Below, piece by piece: positions 39,320 to 49,000 of a stretch of 64,000 bases of DNA. A program made the position numbers and the translations under genes. Source of the stretch: Dechloromonas aromatica (nom. nud.) (lineage in GTDB: Bacteria; Pseudomonadota; Gammaproteobacteria; Burkholderiales; Rhodocyclaceae); assembly GCA_017848965.1 (NCBI GenBank), contig JAFIHA010000027.1, positions 124,001 through 188,000 of the forward strand. Reading direction: 5' to 3'. Within the stretch, counting starts at the first letter, position 1; each line of letters opens with the position of its first letter. The notes beneath the pieces were generated by a model. That model worked only from the letters and a program-made list of their open reading frames with translations, did not search any database and was not told the DNA's origin.

Positions 39320-39570
39320 GAATTACCCCATTTCACCAAACTGTTAATCGTGCACTAAAAAATCAACGAACTGGCGCAACAATCGCTGGTAAGTATGGGC
39401 GCAATATTGGCAGGTGACGCACCGGGCACTCGGGTCGCAAGCCATCAATCCGGCCCCCTGACCTGGCGCCGCCAATTGCCCCATTTTTCGCAACACCTAC
39501 CCAGTTGCTCAGACTGCCTTTAGGACTTGACTCTTGAGACCATCTAGCCTTTCTTTTTTCAAGTCCCGCC

Positions 39571-41394
39571 TTATTCGACGGTGACCGATTTGGCCAGATT
39601 CCGTGGCTTGTCGACATCCGTCCCCTTGACCAGCGCGGCATGGTAGGAAAGCAGTTGCAGAGGAATGACATGCAGGACGGGCGAAAGCTGTCCGTAGTGC
39701 TCCGGCAGATGCAGGATATGCACGCCGTCGCTCTCGGCGATTTCCGAGCCGGCATCGGCAAAGACATACAGTTCTCCGCCACGGGCGCGCACTTCCTGCA
39801 GGTTGGATTTCAGCTTCTCCAGCAGTTCGTCGTTGGGAGCAACGGAAATCACCGGCATCTCGGCATCGACCAGGGCCAGCGGGCCATGCTTGAGTTCGCC
39901 GGCCGGATAGGCTTCGGCGTGGATGTAGGAGATTTCCTTGAGCTTGAGGGCACCTTCCAGGGCGATCGGGTAATGCCGGCCACGGCCCAGGAACAGCGCA
40001 TCCTTCTTGTTGGCGAATCGTGCCGCCCAGGCTGCGATTTCCGGCTCCAGCGTCAGCACCTTGCCGACGGCGACCGGCAGATGGCGCAGTTGTTCGAGAT
40101 GGCAGCTTTCATCCTCGCTGCTCAAGCGGCCTTTGACCTTGGCCAGGACAAGGGTCAGCAGGAATAGCGCAACCAGTTGCGTGGAGAAGGCCTTGGTCGA
40201 GGCGACACCGATTTCCGGGCCGGCACGGGTGATGAAGCGCAGCGCGGATTCGCGAACGATGGCAGATTCCGGAACATTGCAGATTGCCAGCGTGTTCTGC
40301 TGGCCCTGGCTCTTCGCATACTGCAGCGCGGCCAGCGTATCGGCGGTTTCACCGGACTGGGAGATGGCGACGACGAGTTGCCGCGGATTCGGCACCGAGG
40401 TCCGGTAGCGGTATTCGCTGGCGATCTCGACGGTACACGGGATGCCGGCGAGGCCTTCCAGCCAGTAGCGGGCAGTCATGCCCGAATGAGAGCTGGTGCC
40501 ACAGGCGAGGATCAGCACGGAATCGATACCGGCCAGGAGTTCCCCGGCTGCGGCCCCGAAAATGCCGGGCTGGATGGTCTTGCTGCCGCCGATCATTTCC
40601 AGGGTATTGGCCAGCGCTTCCGGTTGCTCGAAGATTTCCTTCTGCATGAAATGCTGGTAATGGCCGAGCTCAACGGCGGCGGCGGAGAGTTCGGAAACTG
40701 TGATCGGCCGGACGACAGGCTGGCCGTCGCCACTGACGACCCGCACCGACTTGGCGGTCAGCTCGGCAACATCACCGTTTTCCAGGTAGATCATGTTGCG
40801 CGTCACCTGCAGCAGCGCGGAGGCATCGGACGCCGCATAGTTGCCCGCGTCGGAAACCCCGAGCAGCAAGGGCGAGCCTTCGCGGGCGACGATGACGCGC
40901 TCCGGGAAATCGAGATCGATGACGCCGATGGCATAGGCGCCGATCAGTCGCTGGCAGGCCTGCTGCACCGCCACAAAAAGGTCGGGTTCGGTGCGCAGGA
41001 TAAACTCGATCAGGTGAGCAATGCTTTCGGTGTCGGTATCGGAAGTGAACACGTAACCCTGCCCGCTCAGTTCCTGGCGCAAGGCTTCGTGGTTCTCGAT
41101 GATCCCGTTATGAACCACCGCGATTTTCCCGGAAACATGGGGATGCGCATTGCGTTCGGAAGGAACGCCATGGGTGGCCCAACGGGTATGGGAAATGCCG
41201 ACCGAAGCGCTCAACTCGGCGGCCGCTTTTTCAAGTTCGGCAACCCGGCCCACCGAACGTACCCGGGCAATTTTGCCATCGGCGATGACTGCGAGCCCCG
41301 CGGAATCGTAACCGCGGTATTCCAACTTCTTGAGTCCTTCCACCAGAACCGAAACGATACAACTGCCAGCCGCCGCTACAACGATGCCACACAT
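39571..41394 (-). CDS. glmS: Glutamine-fructose-6-phosphate aminotransferase
   Basis: A 607-residue enzyme that makes glucosamine-6-phosphate for UDP-GlcNAc. It starts [10 protein letters not shown] with the glutaminase Cys2, followed by the GYDSAG segment and two SIS domains (CGTSSHSG and [10 protein letters not shown]), and ends NLAKSVTVE with the conserved catalytic C-terminus. Length is standard. It feeds UDP-GlcNAc to cell wall, lipid A and the EPS sugars in this window. No riboswitch-like region was recognised upstream. Confidence 0.96.
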   Translation of the reverse strand: MCGIVVAAAGSCIVSVLVEGLKKLEYRGYDSAGLAVIADGKIARVRSVGRVAELEKAAAELSASVGISHTRWATHGVPSERNAHPHVSGKIAVVHNGIIENHEALRQELSGQGYVFTSDTDTESIAHLIEFILRTEPDLFVAVQQACQRLIGAYAIGVIDLDFPERVIVAREGSPLLLGVSDAGNYAASDASALLQVTRNMIYLENGDVAELTAKSVRVVSGDGQPVVRPITVSELSAAAVELGHYQHFMQKEIFEQPEALANTLEMIGGSKTIQPGIFGAAAGELLAGIDSVLILACGTSSHSGMTARYWLEGLAGIPCTVEIASEYRYRTSVPNPRQLVVAISQSGETADTLAALQYAKSQGQQNTLAICNVPESAIVRESALRFITRAGPEIGVASTKAFSTQLVALFLLTLVLAKVKGRLSSEDESCHLEQLRHLPVAVGKVLTLEPEIAAWAARFANKKDALFLGRGRHYPIALEGALKLKEISYIHAEAYPAGELKHGPLALVDAEMPVISVAPNDELLEKLKSNLQEVRARGGELYVFADAGSEIAESDGVHILHLPEHYGQLSPVLHVIPLQLLSYHAALVKGTDVDKPRNLAKSVTVE

Positions 41395-41586
41395 CCTGCC
41401 ATTTCCTTTCGAGTATTCCGATTATTCAACATGCGTCCAGCAAACCACTCCATCTTCCCCTCTGAAACCAGGCAGGAAAACATATTGCACCGCACCATAT
41501 TCCATGACCGAAAGATATCACAACCTGCTCGCCAGCCTGCCGGAAAAGTGCCGTAAAACCAAGGCCATCAGCCGATTTTCGGGGAA

Positions 41587-41925
41587 TTAGCCAAGCTTTC
41601 TGCTGGCCAGCAACAAGCCGCTGGCGATTCCGATCGCATCGGCCAGAACATCCCAGACACTGGCGCTGCGTCCTGGCACAAACCACTGGACGACTTCGAT
41701 AGTGAGGCCAAAAGCAATCAGCATGGAAACGACAAATGGCCGTGAAATCCGCCAGAACGTGGAAAGGCCCACGGCCAGAACGAGAAAGGCAAAGACATGT
41801 TTGGCCTTGTCGTTGAAGCCATCGACCGCGGCGATCTCGCTCGGTATGACAGACAGCCAGCAAATCGCCAAAAAAGCAATGACGGTGGCACCTCGCCCTA
41901 TCCTGTTGATGACTGTCATCTGCAT
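41587..41925 (-). CDS. VanZ-like small membrane protein
   Basis: A 112-residue protein with about four membrane segments and the VanZ-like signature FNDKAKHVFAFLVLAVGLST followed by EVVQWFVPGRSASVWDVLADAIG. The family is of unknown function outside the teicoplanin-resistance VanZ; similar proteins often lie near EPS genes. It has its own short intergenic region on each side (about 60 and 190 bases), in which I see no other feature. ATG at 41925 or 41919 could be the start. Confidence 0.82.
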   Translation of the reverse strand: MQMTVINRIGRGATVIAFLAICWLSVIPSEIAAVDGFNDKAKHVFAFLVLAVGLSTFWRISRPFVVSMLIAFGLTIEVVQWFVPGRSASVWDVLADAIGIASGLLLASRKLG

Positions 41926-41983
41926 GCAAATCTGCCCGAACGCGAATCGGGCATTCTAGCCGTTTCGCCCAACGAACTGACGG

Positions 41984-43387
41984 CTAGGGAATGCGAACCT
42001 GCGTCTCCGGAAATCTTGCGTGCAGTTTTTCCATCAAGACCTCCTTGGCCCGGCGATCACCATGGACCAGACGGATTTCCGCCGGCTGGTGGCGCATACG
42101 CCCGACGAAGCGCAGCAGGTCGGCCTGGTCGGCGTGCGCGGAATACGCCGCGATGCGGTGAATGCCGGCGCGGATGCTGTGGCGCTCACCGTCGAGTTCG
42201 ACATAGCCGCCGCGCGGTCCGTATTGCTGGATGGCGTGCCCGGGCGTTCCGGCCGCCTGATAGCCGACGAAGACGATGTCGTGCCGGGCGTCGCCGATCA
42301 TGGCTTTCAGGTAATTGACGATGCGCCCGCCGGAGCACATCCCGCCAGCGGCGATGACGACCGCCGGGCGGGCGCTGCGCGCCAGGTAGGCGACGGTTTG
42401 CAGATGCTCGTCGTGACCGTCCACCGTATAGAGCTGTTCGAAGGCCAGGGGGTGGCGACCGCTGGCGGTGCGGCGGCGGGCTTCGGCGTCCCACAGGTGA
42501 TGCAGGCGGATATGTGCCTGCGTCAGACGCGCCGCCAGCGGGGAATCGACGATGATCTCCAGCGCCGACCAGTCGGTTTCCGCCGGCTGCTTTTTCGCGC
42601 TGGCGATGACATGCTCCAGGTCGTAGAGGAGTTCCTGGGTACGCCCGATGCTGAAGGCGGGAATGAGGACGCTGCCCCGGTTACGCAGGGCGCGTTCGAT
42701 GGTTTCCTGCAGTTGCCGGCGGCGCTGCTTCCGATCAACGTGCAAGCGATCGCCGTAGGTGCTTTCGAGGACCAGCAGATCGGCCCGCCATGGCGAACGG
42801 GGTGCCGGCAGAAGCGCGCTGTGGGGAGCGCCGAGATCGCCGGAAAAGACGATACGCCAGTCGCCTTTGTCGGAACCCGTTGCCAGTTCGCCGCTGAGGC
42901 GGACTTCGACGAAGGCTGAACCGAGAATATGCCCGGCCGGGTGCAGCTTGATCTGCCAACCGGGAAGCAAGGCATGCCAGTGCTTGTAGGGCAGCGCCAC
43001 CAACTGGCCGGCGATTTGCTCCAGTATCCGCCGGATCAGGCGTTGGTCCGACGTCACGCCGACCTTCATCGCATCCTCCAGCATCAGCGGCAGCAGTTCG
43101 GCACTCGCCTCGCTGCACAGGATGGGGCCGCGAAATCCGGCCGCCAGCAGGTAGGGCAAACGGCCGAGATGATCGATGTGCACATGGGTGATGACGATGG
43201 CCCGGATGTGGTCTACGGGAAAGTCGATTGCCGGCGTGCCGGCCGAACCGCCCTCGGCGGACACCTCGGCCCCCTGAAACAGCCCGCAGTCGACGAGAAT
43301 GGCCGTGCCATCCCGGGCGCGCAGTTCGTGGCAGGAACCGGTGACGCCATCGACGGCACCGTGGTGCAGCAACGTGTAATCGTTCAT
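41984..43387 (-). CDS. Beta-CASP metallo-beta-lactamase ribonuclease-like protein
   Basis: A 467-residue MBL-fold protein with the metal motif THVHIDHLGRLPYL (HxHxDH) near residue 70, ESTYGDR, the beta-CASP domain with GRTQELLYDLEHV, then AAGGMCSGGRIVNYL and a C-terminal RMMBL-type region (YSAHADQADLLRF, LVHGD). Relatives are RNA-processing nucleases of the CPSF-73/RNase J superfamily. GGAG before ATG 43387 supports the start. It follows the PKS operon by about 110 bases in the same direction, but no link to polyketide synthesis is evident. Confidence 0.88.
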   Translation of the reverse strand: MNDYTLLHHGAVDGVTGSCHELRARDGTAILVDCGLFQGAEVSAEGGSAGTPAIDFPVDHIRAIVITHVHIDHLGRLPYLLAAGFRGPILCSEASAELLPLMLEDAMKVGVTSDQRLIRRILEQIAGQLVALPYKHWHALLPGWQIKLHPAGHILGSAFVEVRLSGELATGSDKGDWRIVFSGDLGAPHSALLPAPRSPWRADLLVLESTYGDRLHVDRKQRRRQLQETIERALRNRGSVLIPAFSIGRTQELLYDLEHVIASAKKQPAETDWSALEIIVDSPLAARLTQAHIRLHHLWDAEARRRTASGRHPLAFEQLYTVDGHDEHLQTVAYLARSARPAVVIAAGGMCSGGRIVNYLKAMIGDARHDIVFVGYQAAGTPGHAIQQYGPRGGYVELDGERHSIRAGIHRIAAYSAHADQADLLRFVGRMRHQPAEIRLVHGDRRAKEVLMEKLHARFPETQVRIP

Positions 43388-43497
43388 TGCGTTCTCCGGG
43401 GAAGAAAACGGCAATGATATTTGCATTTTTCATGCGGCGCGATTCGGCTGGCGAATTGCTGCCGCCCTCGGGCGAAGCGCAGACTACGGAGTACTGC

Positions 43498-44784
43498 CTA
43501 CGGCTTCACGCCTACCCGCAGCCGGGCGCTGCCCAGCGCTGCCAGCGCCCGCTCCAGTGACTCAGCGCCATGCCCATGGTGAATGCAGAAGACCAGGCGT
43601 GCCTGGCACTCGTCGACCGCCGGGGAAACCAGCGGCAGTGCCTGGATTCCCTGGCCCGCCAAGTGCTCGGCGAACGCCAGGACCGTCCCGGAATCGCCGA
43701 GGATGAGCGGAATCACCGCCTGCCCGGCACAGGCGCCGGTGGCGAAACCCTGGGCATGCACGCCGGCCAGAAACTGCCTGGCGTTTTGCCGCAGCAACGC
43801 CGGGCGCGCCGGTTCGCTGCCCAGGATGCGCAGCGCCTCGCGCGCGGCGGCGGCCATCGCCGGCGCCAGCCCAACGCTGTAAACGAAACCCGGGGCCGAA
43901 TATTTCAGCAGGTCGATCAGCGCCCGGCTGCCGGCGATATAACCACCCGCCCCGGCCAGTGCATGCCCGAGGCTGCCCGACCAGAAATCGACATCGTCGC
44001 CGGCCAGCGCCCAGTGCTCGCGGCTGCCGCGGCCGCCTTCGCCGAGCACGCCCAGCGCATGGGCGTCATCGATCATCAGGAAGGTCCGGTAACGCCGTTT
44101 CAGGGCGACCAGGCCCGGCAAGTCACAGATGTCGCCGGCGACCGGGGACAGTCCGTCAGCGACGATCAGCACCCGCTCGTAATCGCCGCGCACTCCGGCG
44201 AGCAGTTTTTCCAGCGCCGGCAAGTCGTTGTGCGGAAAGGCCCGCCGCGTCGCGCCGGCCAGACGGACGCCCTCAAGTACGCTGAGATGACAGAACTGGT
44301 CATGGACGACAAGATCCCGCGGGCCGAACAGATGGCCGATCGTCGTTTCGTTGCCGGCATAACGGCTGACAAAAACCAGCGCATCGTCCACTGCGTAGAT
44401 TTCCGCCAGCGCCGCTTCGAGTTCGCGCAGCAAGGGGCGCTCGCCGGCCACCAGACGACTGGCCGAGACCGAACTGCCGTATTGATCGACGGCCTGCTTG
44501 GCCGCTTCCCGGACGCGCGGGTCGCTGGCCAGGCCCAGATAGTCGTAGCTCGCGAAATCGCCTTCTCCCTGCCCCGGAGCAAGTGCCGGTTGGCTGGACT
44601 GTAGCGACGAGACGATCTGCCGATAGGCAGGAAAGGCATCGAAGCGACAGAACTGGTCGATATCCGGTGACGCAGCGGACGGACTTGGCGCGGACGTAAC
44701 TTCGCCGGTTTCCCGGCGGGCGGCAAAGCGTTTGACGAGTTTCTCCCGAAGATCGCCGGCGAGAACGGACATGGGCTTTTTCAT
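43498..44784 (-). CDS. Degenerate alpha-oxoamine synthase lacking the PLP lysine
   Basis: A 428-residue protein of the BioF/KBL/SPT family (fold type I PLP enzymes joining acyl-CoA or acyl-ACP to an amino acid with loss of CO2). The PLP-lysine motif is altered: SGSLGHALAGAGGYIAG has His at residue 274 (codon 43963-43965) where active members have Lys. Other motifs are weakened too: DDAH instead of DEAH, no SMDGD, and SRYAGN in place of SGHATN. It is co-encoded with a second, intact copy 4 bases upstream. Such a Lys-less subunit paired with an active one is known from LCB1/LCB2 of eukaryotic serine palmitoyltransferase. Start chosen at 44784. Confidence 0.85.
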   Translation of the reverse strand: MKKPMSVLAGDLREKLVKRFAARRETGEVTSAPSPSAASPDIDQFCRFDAFPAYRQIVSSLQSSQPALAPGQGEGDFASYDYLGLASDPRVREAAKQAVDQYGSSVSASRLVAGERPLLRELEAALAEIYAVDDALVFVSRYAGNETTIGHLFGPRDLVVHDQFCHLSVLEGVRLAGATRRAFPHNDLPALEKLLAGVRGDYERVLIVADGLSPVAGDICDLPGLVALKRRYRTFLMIDDAHALGVLGEGGRGSREHWALAGDDVDFWSGSLGHALAGAGGYIAGSRALIDLLKYSAPGFVYSVGLAPAMAAAAREALRILGSEPARPALLRQNARQFLAGVHAQGFATGACAGQAVIPLILGDSGTVLAFAEHLAGQGIQALPLVSPAVDECQARLVFCIHHGHGAESLERALAALGSARLRVGVKP

Positions 44785-44788
44785 GGTT

Positions 44789-46084
44789 TCAGCGGCAACG
44801 GGCAATCTCGTCGAGTGTGTGATCGATCTGGGTCTGCGTATGGGCGTAACAGATGAAGAAACGCAGGCGCGCCAGCCTCTCCTCTACCGCCGGATGGATG
44901 ATCGGTTGCACGCTGATTCCTTGCCGAGCAAGTTTCTTTGAGAGACTGACCGCCTTCAGCGAACTGCCAGTAATCAGAGGAACGACGCAGTAGCCCTCGG
45001 AGAGTCCGGTATTCATGCCACGGAGTCGAGCCTGTTCGAGAAAATAGTGGCCCGCCGCACGTAACTGCTCCAGCCGCCAGGGCTCATCGAGCATGATCCG
45101 GATGACCGCCGATGATGCTGCCGCCAGCGCCGGCGCCAGACCGACGCTGGCATTGTAGCCCGGTGCCGCGTAGCGGATCAGGTCGACCAGCGCCTGCTCG
45201 CCAGCGATGAAACCGCCGCAGCCGGCGAACGATTTGCTCAGGGTACCCATCCAGATGTCGACGTCACCAGCCGGCACGCCGCAGTGTTCGTGAATACCCC
45301 GACCGCTGCTACCCAGCACACCGAGCGAATGCGCCTCGTCGACCATCAGGAAGGCGCGGTGCCGCCGCTTGATTTCGACAAAGCTCGCCAATGCCGGCGA
45401 ATCGCCGTCCATGCTGTAGAGCCCTTCGATCACCACGAGCACCCGCTCAAAGTTGCCCCGGATTTCGGTAAGCAGGCGATCCAGCGCGGCGGGATCGTTA
45501 TGGGGAAAGGCGCGGCGCGTCGCTCCCGAAAGACGGACACCTTCGATCACGCTGTTATGGACCAACTGGTCGTGAATGATCAAATCCTTCGGTCCGAACA
45601 GGAAACCGATGGTATTGACGTTGGTGGCGTGGCCGCTGGCGAAGGTCACCGCGTCATCGACGCCGTACAGGCCGGCGATCGCGGTTTCCAGTTCGCGCAC
45701 CACGGCCACCTCGCCGGCCACCCGGGGCGCGGCCGCCAGCGAGGTACCGTAACGGTCGATCGCCGCCTTGACTGCGGCACTGACGCGGGAATCGCCGGAA
45801 AGGCCGAGGTAGTTGTAGCTCGAAAAATTGAGCATGCTCCGTCCGCCAACCGTCGTCGTCGCGCCTGCCACGCCCTCATGGCAAATGAAGTAAGGGTCGT
45901 CGATCCGCAACTTTTCCGCTGCAAGACGAAACAATGCGATTTTGGTATAGCCGGGAAACTTGTCGATCCGATAGAACTTTTCCGGTACGTCGAGTCCGCC
46001 ATCAGCCACCATCGGCCTTTCGCCCGTATTTTTGGCCAAATGGATGGCTGTCTCCTTGCTGCGCCCCGCCGAGAAAATTGCCAT
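44789..46084 (-). CDS. Alpha-oxoamine synthase (PLP-dependent acyltransferase), active copy
   Basis: A 431-residue PLP enzyme of the 8-amino-7-oxononanoate synthase/KBL/serine palmitoyltransferase family. Key residues are in place: MGTLSKSFAGCGGFIAG with the PLP Lys at residue 284, MVDEAHSLGVLG (Asp249, His252), GLYSMDGD and SGHATN. It would condense an amino acid with a thioester, here probably the chain on the upstream PKS ACP, releasing CO2 and an alpha-amino ketone. It starts 3 bases after the PKS stop, so the two are probably translationally coupled. A biotin-synthesis role is unlikely: no bio genes nearby. Confidence 0.9.
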   Translation of the reverse strand: MAIFSAGRSKETAIHLAKNTGERPMVADGGLDVPEKFYRIDKFPGYTKIALFRLAAEKLRIDDPYFICHEGVAGATTTVGGRSMLNFSSYNYLGLSGDSRVSAAVKAAIDRYGTSLAAAPRVAGEVAVVRELETAIAGLYGVDDAVTFASGHATNVNTIGFLFGPKDLIIHDQLVHNSVIEGVRLSGATRRAFPHNDPAALDRLLTEIRGNFERVLVVIEGLYSMDGDSPALASFVEIKRRHRAFLMVDEAHSLGVLGSSGRGIHEHCGVPAGDVDIWMGTLSKSFAGCGGFIAGEQALVDLIRYAAPGYNASVGLAPALAAASSAVIRIMLDEPWRLEQLRAAGHYFLEQARLRGMNTGLSEGYCVVPLITGSSLKAVSLSKKLARQGISVQPIIHPAVEERLARLRFFICYAHTQTQIDHTLDEIARCR

Positions 46085-46087
46085 GGG

Positions 46088-49000
46088 TCAGGCTTTCCCC
46101 TGCAAATCATTGACCACCGACTCCAGGATTTCCGGTGCAATATCCTGCGCATGCTGCGCCGCCATGCCGGCCGCCGTGCTGGCAAGATCGTTGACCTCGC
46201 CACCACCGCCGAGACGCTCGACGATGCGCTCGGTGACGCGATCGACGGTCGGCCCCTCGTTCAGCATCATCGCCGGCACCTGGACGCCGAAGCGCTTTTC
46301 CAGACCGAGGGCGAGTTCGACGCCCATCAGCGAATCGAGGCCGAGGTCGTGCAGCGAACGGCCGGCGTCGATCCGCTCGGGGTTGATCGCCAGCGTCTGC
46401 GCGACTTCCTGGGTGACCAGCGAACGCACCAGTTGCCTGACCTCATCCGGCGACTTGCCTTCGATCAGGCTGCGGAAGTCCTCGAGGTTCTCCGGACCGC
46501 TCGCCGCTTCGTCACCGTTGCGCCAGAGCGCGGCGAAACGCGGGCTGTGACTGGACGGCAGCAGGCGCGCCAGCGTCGGCCAGTGGAAATCGGCCAGCGC
46601 CAGATTGGGGCTGCCGGCGGCGAGCACTTCGCCGAGCATGGCGAGCGCCGTTTCCACCGCCAGCGGCGCCGCACCGAGACGGCTGGCGAGGCTGTCCTTG
46701 ACCGCCTGGTTGCGGGTCAGGTAACCGGCATCGCCGATCGGCCCCCAGCCGACGCAGGTCGCCGGCAGGCCGCTGCGGCGACGCTGCACGGCCAGCGCCT
46801 CGAGCCAGGTGTTGGCGGCGACGTAGGAAGCCTGCCCCGGGTTGCCGATGCTGGTGGTGATAGAGGAGTAGAGGACGAAATGCTCGAGCGGGCAGTCGCG
46901 CGTCAGTTCGTGCAGATGCCAGGCGCCCTTGATCTTCGGTTCGAGGACGCGGGCGACACGCTGGGCGTCGAGGTTGCCGAGCAGTGCATCGTCGATCACC
47001 ATCGCCGCGTGGAAGATCCCCTTCAGCGGCGGCAGGTCGGCCAGACCGGCCAGCATTTGCGCTACCGCGGCACGGTCGGCGACGTCGCAGGCGACGATGC
47101 GGACACCGGCACCAAGCGCTTCCAGTTCCTGGCGAACGACTTCGGCCCCCGGCGTCTCGGCGCCGCGCCGGCTGACCAGGACGAGCTGGCCTGCGCCATG
47201 GCTGGCCAGCCAGCGGGCGGTTTCAAGACCGAAACCGCCGACGCCGCCGGTCAGCAGGTAGCTGCCGGCAGGATCGAACTGCGCCACATGGCGCTGCGCA
47301 AACTGCGGCTGGGCATCGACCCGGGCGTCCTCGAAGGAGACGACGACCTTGCCGATCTGCCGTGCCTGCTGCATGTAGCGGAAGGCATCGACCACCTGTT
47401 CCGCCGGGAAGACGCGTGCCGGCAGCGGCGTCAGTACGCCCTCGCCGAACAGCGCCATGACTTCGCCGAACAGGCGGGCGGCGAGCGCCGGGCGAGCGAT
47501 CAGCAACTGGTCGGCGTCGATGCCGAAATAGCTGATGTTGTCCTTGAACGGGCGCAGGCCGATCGGCGTGTTCTCGAAGAAATCGCGCTTGCCGAGTTCG
47601 AGGAAGCGCCCGAAGGGACGCAGGATCTGCAGGTTGCGGCGGATCGCTTCGCCGGCCAGCGAGTTGAGGACGACATCGACGCCCTCGCCGCCGGTCAGCG
47701 CCAGGATGTCCTCGGCGAAAGCCAGGCTGCGTGAATCGAGCACATGGTCGGCGCCGAGCAGTTCGACGAAGAGGCGCTTCTCGTCGCTGCCAGCGGTGGC
47801 GAAGACCTCCGCGCCGAGATGGCGGGCCAGTTGCACGGCAGCGATGCCGACGCCACCGGCGGCGCCATGGATCAGCACACGTTCGCCGGGTTGCAGGCGG
47901 GCCAGCTCCTTGAGCGCGTAATAGACGGTGAAGAAGACGGTCGGTACCGTCGCCGCGGCGGCGAAGGACCAGCCGTCGGGAATCGGCATCAGCGCATCCT
48001 CGCGGGAGATGACATGGCTGGCGAAGCAGGCCGAACCGAAGCCCATCACGGGATCGCCGGGCCTGAAGCCGGTGACTTCGCTGCCGACCCGGCTGACCAC
48101 GCCGGCAAACTCCAGGCCCAGACTGGCGCCGGCGAAGCCGTGCTCGACCGCCTCGTCGGGCAGGAGGCCCATGACGTACATGATGTCGCGGAAATTGAGG
48201 CCGGTCGCCCGCGGGCGGACCTCGATCTCCTTGGCGCCGAGCGTCGCGGCCGGCGTCTGCAGCCAGAGCAGGTTGCGCAACTGGCCGGGAACGCGGAAAT
48301 CGAGGCGGTAGCGGGATTCGCTTTCGGCAGCGGCCGGCGGCGCGGCGACCTGTGTCGCGCGCATGCGCAGCACCTGGCGCCCCGACGAACGCAGGATGAT
48401 CTCGCTTTCGCCATCGGGCTGCGTCAGTTCGGCGCCCAGCGCGGCGACATCGCCAGTCAGCGGGCAATCGATCAGTTGCAGCTTGAGTCCGGGCATCTCG
48501 TTCATGACCACCCGCGCCAGTCCCCAGACGGCGGCCAGCGCCGCTTGTACCGGCAATTCGTCGGCCAGCCCGTCGACCGGCGCCCCACCGCCGAGCAACA
48601 GGTGCAGTTGCGGCGCCGGGCTACGCGCGGCAAGCTGATGGACCAGTTCGAAGAAGGCCAGCGTCGGTCCCGTATCGTCGGCTGCAACAGCGGCCGGCAG
48701 CCAGACAATGTGCGCCGGGCTGGCGGTGGCCGGCAGTTCGCTGGCAATTTCCACGTTCTTGCCGCTGGCGGCCAGTGCGGCCTGCAACGCGACAACGCCG
48801 GTGGCAGCCGGATCGGCAGCGAGCAGCAGCCAGTGTTCGGCGACGGCTGGCGGCGATTCCGGCGCTGGCTCGCCTGCGCGCGCGCCGCCTTCGGCCAGCA
48901 ACAGGTAGCTGCCGGCAGCGAGGTCGGCGGCGGCCGGTTCGTACCAGAGCCGGCAGGTGGCAAAACCGCTGCCTTCGAGCAGTGTCTGCCAGGCGCCGGC

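Noticed and set aside
39344-39484. 46-codon minus-strand frame upstream of the PqqD-like gene, with a Cys-rich end (CVTCQYC)
   Set aside because: Considered as a second RiPP precursor or B2 remnant. It has no leader recognition motif, no convincing ribosome site and no B2 Cys-His-Asp pattern; too weak to call.
43498-46084. Biotin (BioF) or threonine-degradation (KBL) function for the two oxoamine synthases
   Set aside because: No bio or tdh genes nearby, two copies with one lacking the PLP lysine, and tight coupling to a PKS without thioesterase.
45284-47734. 816-codon open frame on the plus strand opposite the oxoamine synthase and PKS
   Set aside because: Antisense shadow produced by GC-rich codons; no recognisable domain, and the opposite strand encodes complete enzymes.
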